A stretch of 64,000 nucleotides of DNA, from NCBI GenBank assembly GCA_004794785.1, contig SJOL01007680.1:179549-243548 (forward strand), written 5' to 3'. This document shows positions 59,222-64,000 of the stretch, piece by piece. Position 1 is the stretch's first letter; the number at the start of each line of letters is the position of its first letter. The notes under the pieces are model-generated. The model did not search any database and was not told the DNA's origin. It worked only from the letters and a program-made list of their open reading frames with translations. The translations under genes were made by a program, and so were the position numbers. The DNA comes from Opisthorchis felineus (lineage: Eukaryota > Platyhelminthes > Trematoda > Opisthorchiida > Opisthorchiidae).

Positions 59222-62200
59222 TATAATGTTGTTGTGTGTGACGCGGACATCTAACAACCCATTGCATTTTCATCAAGCAATAATCCGCTAAAAGCACTGA
59301 TGTTTTTCAGCCATGTGGGCAGCAAATATATTGATATTTTCTGCAATGTTGGAATGAAGGACATAACCGGGGGTAGTTGATATCATCTATTCTGGTTTGG
59401 ATTTGCACATAGCAGCCTCTTAATTACGGTGCTCACGACAGGAGAATAGTTTTTCGCGTCCGAAATTGTGTCGACGCTCAGATGGATTAGGTAATGTGCA
59501 ACAAGTACAGAGGGTTTTTGATGCGCGGATCAATTCAGTAGTTTTAACAGAGTATTACGGAATCAGTGGATGAAAGTAAGTCAGTTGTTTCAAAATATGT
59601 TTCGAATTATTTGTGGATCAAGCTGTCTCACTGCACACACCTTATTGGTTATCCTGTGGTGGATTGTCTCAGATTTTGGCCAAACAACCATTTAGCCACA
59701 AAATGAAGACAACATTTTGAAAGGAAACATTAAATGCGCTGAAAAACTGTGAGATTTAGGGTGAACAGCGGTAAACTATGCGCAAATTGTTCAATTATAA
59801 TACTTGTCATAATAATAATAGTATGCTAGCTCTCATATGATATGTTTTTGGCTTAACTCTCGTTCGAGCTCATGTAAAACACACTGCTGATGATTTCCGT
59901 CAAGAACAAACGTCATAAAAAAACCTAACTCTCCTTTGTGCTCAGTTTCCTCCCGCATTGCGATTAACCTTGAAATACTTATATAGAGTAACCTTTACTT
60001 CTGAAAGTTATGGAGAGATACAGCTGATTGTGGGTAAACATCCTAAAGGAACATCATTTGTACCATGTTCCTCGAGAGCTTCAGCCTGTCTTTTCAACCA
60101 GGCTTAAGAATAAACAAGTGTTCGTGAATATTCCAGGCTCTAATCCTATGGCAGCAGTTGGCACACATGTTGAGTGGTTGTTTTGGCATCCAAAAAATCG
60201 GAATTTATTTGGTGTAGATCTAATTACAGCGTGTAACATGAATTACACCAGCTACAAAAATATAAGTACTGATTCAAGCTGATCAGAACTTTTTTGAAGG
60301 TACCTAGTCGTGTCAGTAAACCAGAAATGGAACCAAAACATGAATCATGTTCAGACGCTGGAGAAGTTGGAGTTTTGACCATGTCTCGGGAGAAAAACGA
60401 AGCGTTTGACGATTAACAATACCGGACAAAGCAACATGGATTAGCAGTTGTTTCGCTAAGTAGTTAGAAATTATGGTTAATGTGAGGTACCTGAAGAGTG
60501 AGTGATGGTTTTGGATGCGTTAGATTGGGGTTATTTTTTCAGGCATCCTGGATATTTTGCCTCACGCATCGTTGCAATTGCACTGGAGCAAAATCAATTG
60601 ATCACTGGTTTGGACGCGTCTAGAGCTTGTCTAATAGACCTATTGCCTTAGTTGAAATAGTTATTACTTTTTTAGAGAAGTCAACCGGGAACACGTGAAC
60701 CAGGTCACGCAGTTGCATACACAGTTAGAGTGGTAAAAAAGAGTGAAGTGAGTTGCAAGATTGCCTGAAGTCCGGAAACTGCGCGTTATTGATGATGGGT
60801 GTTGATAAACGTCTGCAAATTTTTTGCATGTGTGTGGAAAGACAATTTGGTCTTAAGTATCGGTCTGACTTGATGAAGAGGCAGCCTTGGTTCTGCATGC
60901 TTGACTGGGAAAGGAGAGACTTTTGTCTGAATCACATCATTACCCTAAATGTATATGCAACTAGGCGGAACCGTCTGCGACCATAATTAACATAGGAGTG
61001 ATTGTGTTCCAGAGGTTTCAGCCATGCGAGATCTTTGCTGTTACTGGTGTCGAACAGATGGGTCTTTATAGGGTCCGCTACGAGACCCTTCTACTGCGAA
61101 GTATAATTTCTTATCCTTCGACTACGCGGTGATTTTTTTACATTTAAGATGGTTTTAAAACAGCTGTTGAACAAACCGGGCCATCTAGTTCGTTGTTTAG
61201 CTGAATCTACGGACTGTTACAGGAGAGAAAACTTTCTCGGACAAACTTGGCTACGCTCTTTATTTAAAGCAGAAGCAATTTTCGCACTTACTTTTCAGCC
61301 AAGCGACGTCTTGTGAAAATGCATGTGCAGAAAAAGTAAACTGTAACTGAATTTGTTGTGCTTTTGGGATTTCTTCTTAGTAGTGTAGATGGACAGATCT
61401 ATCAATAAATCGGCGAGGAATCGAACCCAACTGTGAAAACTCAGAAAAATACTGCTTTCATTTTCATAGACACGCATGCGGACAAGAGCTTTTATCTCGT
61501 CTGTTGAAATGCAGGAGCCACGTTTTATTCGGCAGCAAATCGCTCAATCAACATTACATTTTTTATTCAGACCACTGTCACTTTACCAGTCCTCCTGCTG
61601 CTAGTCAAAAATGGTCAGTCCGAACAAGCGATGAACTCGAGGTTTGCTAAACATCATGAACGCAGCGATTGAGTATGAACACCGAATGTTGGACAAGCGA
61701 GATATACATGATAGCACCACTACGAAAACGAGTGCGCGAGGTGAACGTTTTGCTCGACTTTCCGAAGAACGCTTTAGTAACCGTCTTGTTTTCGTCGACC
61801 GAACAACTCGACTGCTGCAGCCCCCAGTTCAGGTAGTAATTTGAACACACATTACAGGAAGCCCTCGATTTCCAATAACTGAACAATATATTTACCTGAA
61901 CAAAGATAAAAAGCAGTGGAGTAGTAATAAGCCGTCTAAATGATGCTTTATAGCCTCCTCACACAATATGAACATGTGACAAATTGTGACACAAGAATAC
62001 ATGGAATTACGCGCTGTGGGAGAAACCCGTGTATATTTGAATCTATACAAGAGTTAAATGACTTCTAGGATAAAGACGGATGACTGTTTTAAGAAGAGCG
62101 TAGCGGATGGCACAGCTTATACGTAGTCAGATATTCAACATCAAATTGTAAGTTGATGAGCCTTATCGGCACCTCTTCATTCCCTAAACAACGTGGGACG

Positions 62201-64000
62201 ATTCTGCTGCAAAATACCGCTTAAGCTATGTTATTCTGCATAGTAGTGAATGCCAAACTATTTCGCAGCATGAACCATGTTTGTCCTACCTTTACATTAA
62301 ACCCATCAGGACAGGAACGAAAGCGGGACAAAAACAGCAAAAAACGCCTCGAATGTAGCAGAAAGTAAATTAGACCAATACCCCTACTTAGTTGATGCCT
62401 AACAGGTCCATGCTTGGAGACGCATTGACCTTAGTAATTCTATTTTTGTGACTGTGAAAAAGATTGAGAAAAAGATCTTATTTGTTAAGACATTTGTTAC
62501 AGTTTGGTTTCAAAAATCGTCCAGTAGCACCTTGAACTGCGAAACGCATGGCATGTCATGTTCCCAAACGACCCCGTTTCGTAACTCACGACAGAAGCCG
62601 AATGAGAGACTGTCAGCGAATTGCTTCCATATTTGGAGCATTTAGGCGTCGCCTCCGATTATTCATCTACAAACACATGGAAATAATAATACCAGCACGC
62701 AGAGTAACAACGGCTATCCCCGCAAATGTTGCCCTTTTACCCATGTGAGATTCAGCCCATCAGCCTCAGACCGGCTGAGATGCATTTCGCAGTCACAATA
62801 ACCAGCTGTCAGTAACAGATGAGCATAGGTAGCTGGTGGACAACAAAAGTAAAAATAAAAAAGTCGAGGGAAAATTCGGATTTTTCAACCAACATTTCGT
62901 ATTTCAGTAAATAGTGTGTCTGAAATTGATGGGTACTCTATTTCCCGTTTGGACCCCGGGAAACCTTTGGAAAATTTCCACCTGGGGGAAAGCATCGGCG
63001 TAAAATACCGAATAAACCAGTGGTTCTCATTCGAGGACGAAACCCCCACAAAGATAAAATTGCTATGCCTTAGTATAGGATGGAACTGGTTGTTTTTTCC
63101 GCTGAATTTTACAATTTCACTGTGACAGCTTTAAATGATTATACGTATATAAGTTTTAATTTAGTACATAAGGCTAGTTTTCAAATTAACCAGAACAGTT
63201 TATTCCAGTCAGCGAAAATGTAACTGGCGCTATTTTCGGTGGTACAAACTGAGTCATGTGACCTGTGCTGATACATCTATCTTAGCAGAAAAAATCATCG
63301 GATCTATCAATTGGCTTGGATCGAATTCCCTTAAACTGCCTCAAGGCCTACAACAGGGGGAATCGCAACTATTGATTTGTATATGACAAGGAATCGGGTT
63401 GACATAGCTATCCCCAATCCACCGAATTTCGTTTAACAGTGGGTCTGCGTGGTCAATAAGTAGATTCCAAATACGCACACTAAAGGTTTTTTCAGTGTAT
63501 TAGCTTGCAGGAATTTTTGTGTAAATGACGAAATAATTCAGTGGACTTTAAACATCGATTGATTCAACTAAGCCGGAGATTTTGTAGTAAACATTAGTAA
63601 TCTTTTTTTCAGAGGAAGATCACTTTAACGGGGATGCGCGCGTTCCCGGATCTATTTCGCGTAGCTTGAAAAATAATATACCTAATCCCTCGTAAATCGG
63701 TGGTTTGTTTGCGTTGATCGTAAGCCCGTTTATTTATTCTGTCTTTTTGAGGAATTCTTGTGTAATCATAGCATAACTTTTTCCCAGTTCTGTGTTTTTT
63801 CCTCGTACCCGAGTAAGCCATCCATCAGATGTTACTGAATCTCGCTCTTAAACAAGGAGTACTGTACATTCAAAAGAAAAACGTTCAACGTAGTTCTGTA
63901 TTCAAAAACGGCTTTTTACGTTAACACTGAGTGATTCTCACTTTTCGAGTTATGCACTCATCCGTATACCAACTGCTATGAAGGATTTTTACCTAAATCA
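59222..64000. other. Non-coding stretch to the window end
   Basis: Only short frames (84 codons or fewer). No RNA gene, tandem array or family repeat recognised with confidence. Confidence 0.5.

Noticed and set aside
61380..61460. Minus-strand GGTTCGATTCC as the B box of a tRNA gene or SINE.
   Set aside because: No A box at the expected distance and no cloverleaf.
63949..64000. Another SINE tail copy at the window end (ACTCATCCGTATACCAA).
   Set aside because: Only about 17 bases resemble the tail start of the copy at position 1, and the following AATTTGGTTTTG block is missing.

Overview
This is eukaryotic DNA with no long open gene. Nothing points to bacteria or phage: there are no operons, no ribosome-binding sites and no dense coding. 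The longest uninterrupted frame is about 155 codons (9627-10091), which is roughly what chance would give in 64 kb with this base composition. The repeats point to a digenean fluke (Trematoda). They are a CsRn1-like Ty3/gypsy retrotransposon with a CHCC-type Gag knuckle, tRNA-derived SINEs, and hammerhead-ribozyme-like motifs of the kind carried by flatworm retroelements. The base composition looks less AT-rich than Schistosoma, so a fasciolid, opisthorchiid or paragonimid fluke seems more likely. That is inference, not identification.

Layout. 1-98 is the tail of a SINE. 4683-4989 is a complete tRNA-derived SINE with target-site duplications. It is followed by a hammerhead-bearing fragment (5052-5133), a second SINE tail (5196-5285) and an unrelated tRNA-like SINE (about 5415-5640). 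6328-6359 is a run of 32 G. 7406-7801 may be an LTR. 8023-9538 is an internally deleted Ty3/gypsy element: a frameshifted Gag and the start of protease run straight into the C-terminal end of integrase, then a probable LTR. 15005-15460 holds two old diverged repeat copies, and 16542-16578 a degenerate hammerhead-like motif.

The dominant structure is a 20.4-kb inverted repeat. Arms of about 3,706 bp (17500-21205 and 34177-37882) flank a 12.97-kb spacer. Identity between the arms is about 94-99% in the stretches I compared by eye. I could not assign a transposase, integrase or polymerase to it. The spacer contains its own smaller foldback (about 31561-32290), two CTAA/TTAG-rich tracts of opposite strand sense, microsatellites, and one small frame with a membrane-type segment and a nearby AATAAA (29455-29768).

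To the right of the inverted repeat, an 88-bp SINE-tail insertion sits between perfect 12-bp target duplications (38859-38970). A hammerhead-like core lies at 47642-47672, an inverted pair of second-family hammerhead-like motifs at 47991-48167, and another SINE at 49014-49200. Possible exons with good splice borders occur at 40447-40723 (with a 33-nt intron), 54063-54159 and 58855-59221. None could be assigned to a protein family with confidence. The rest reads as intergenic or intronic DNA.
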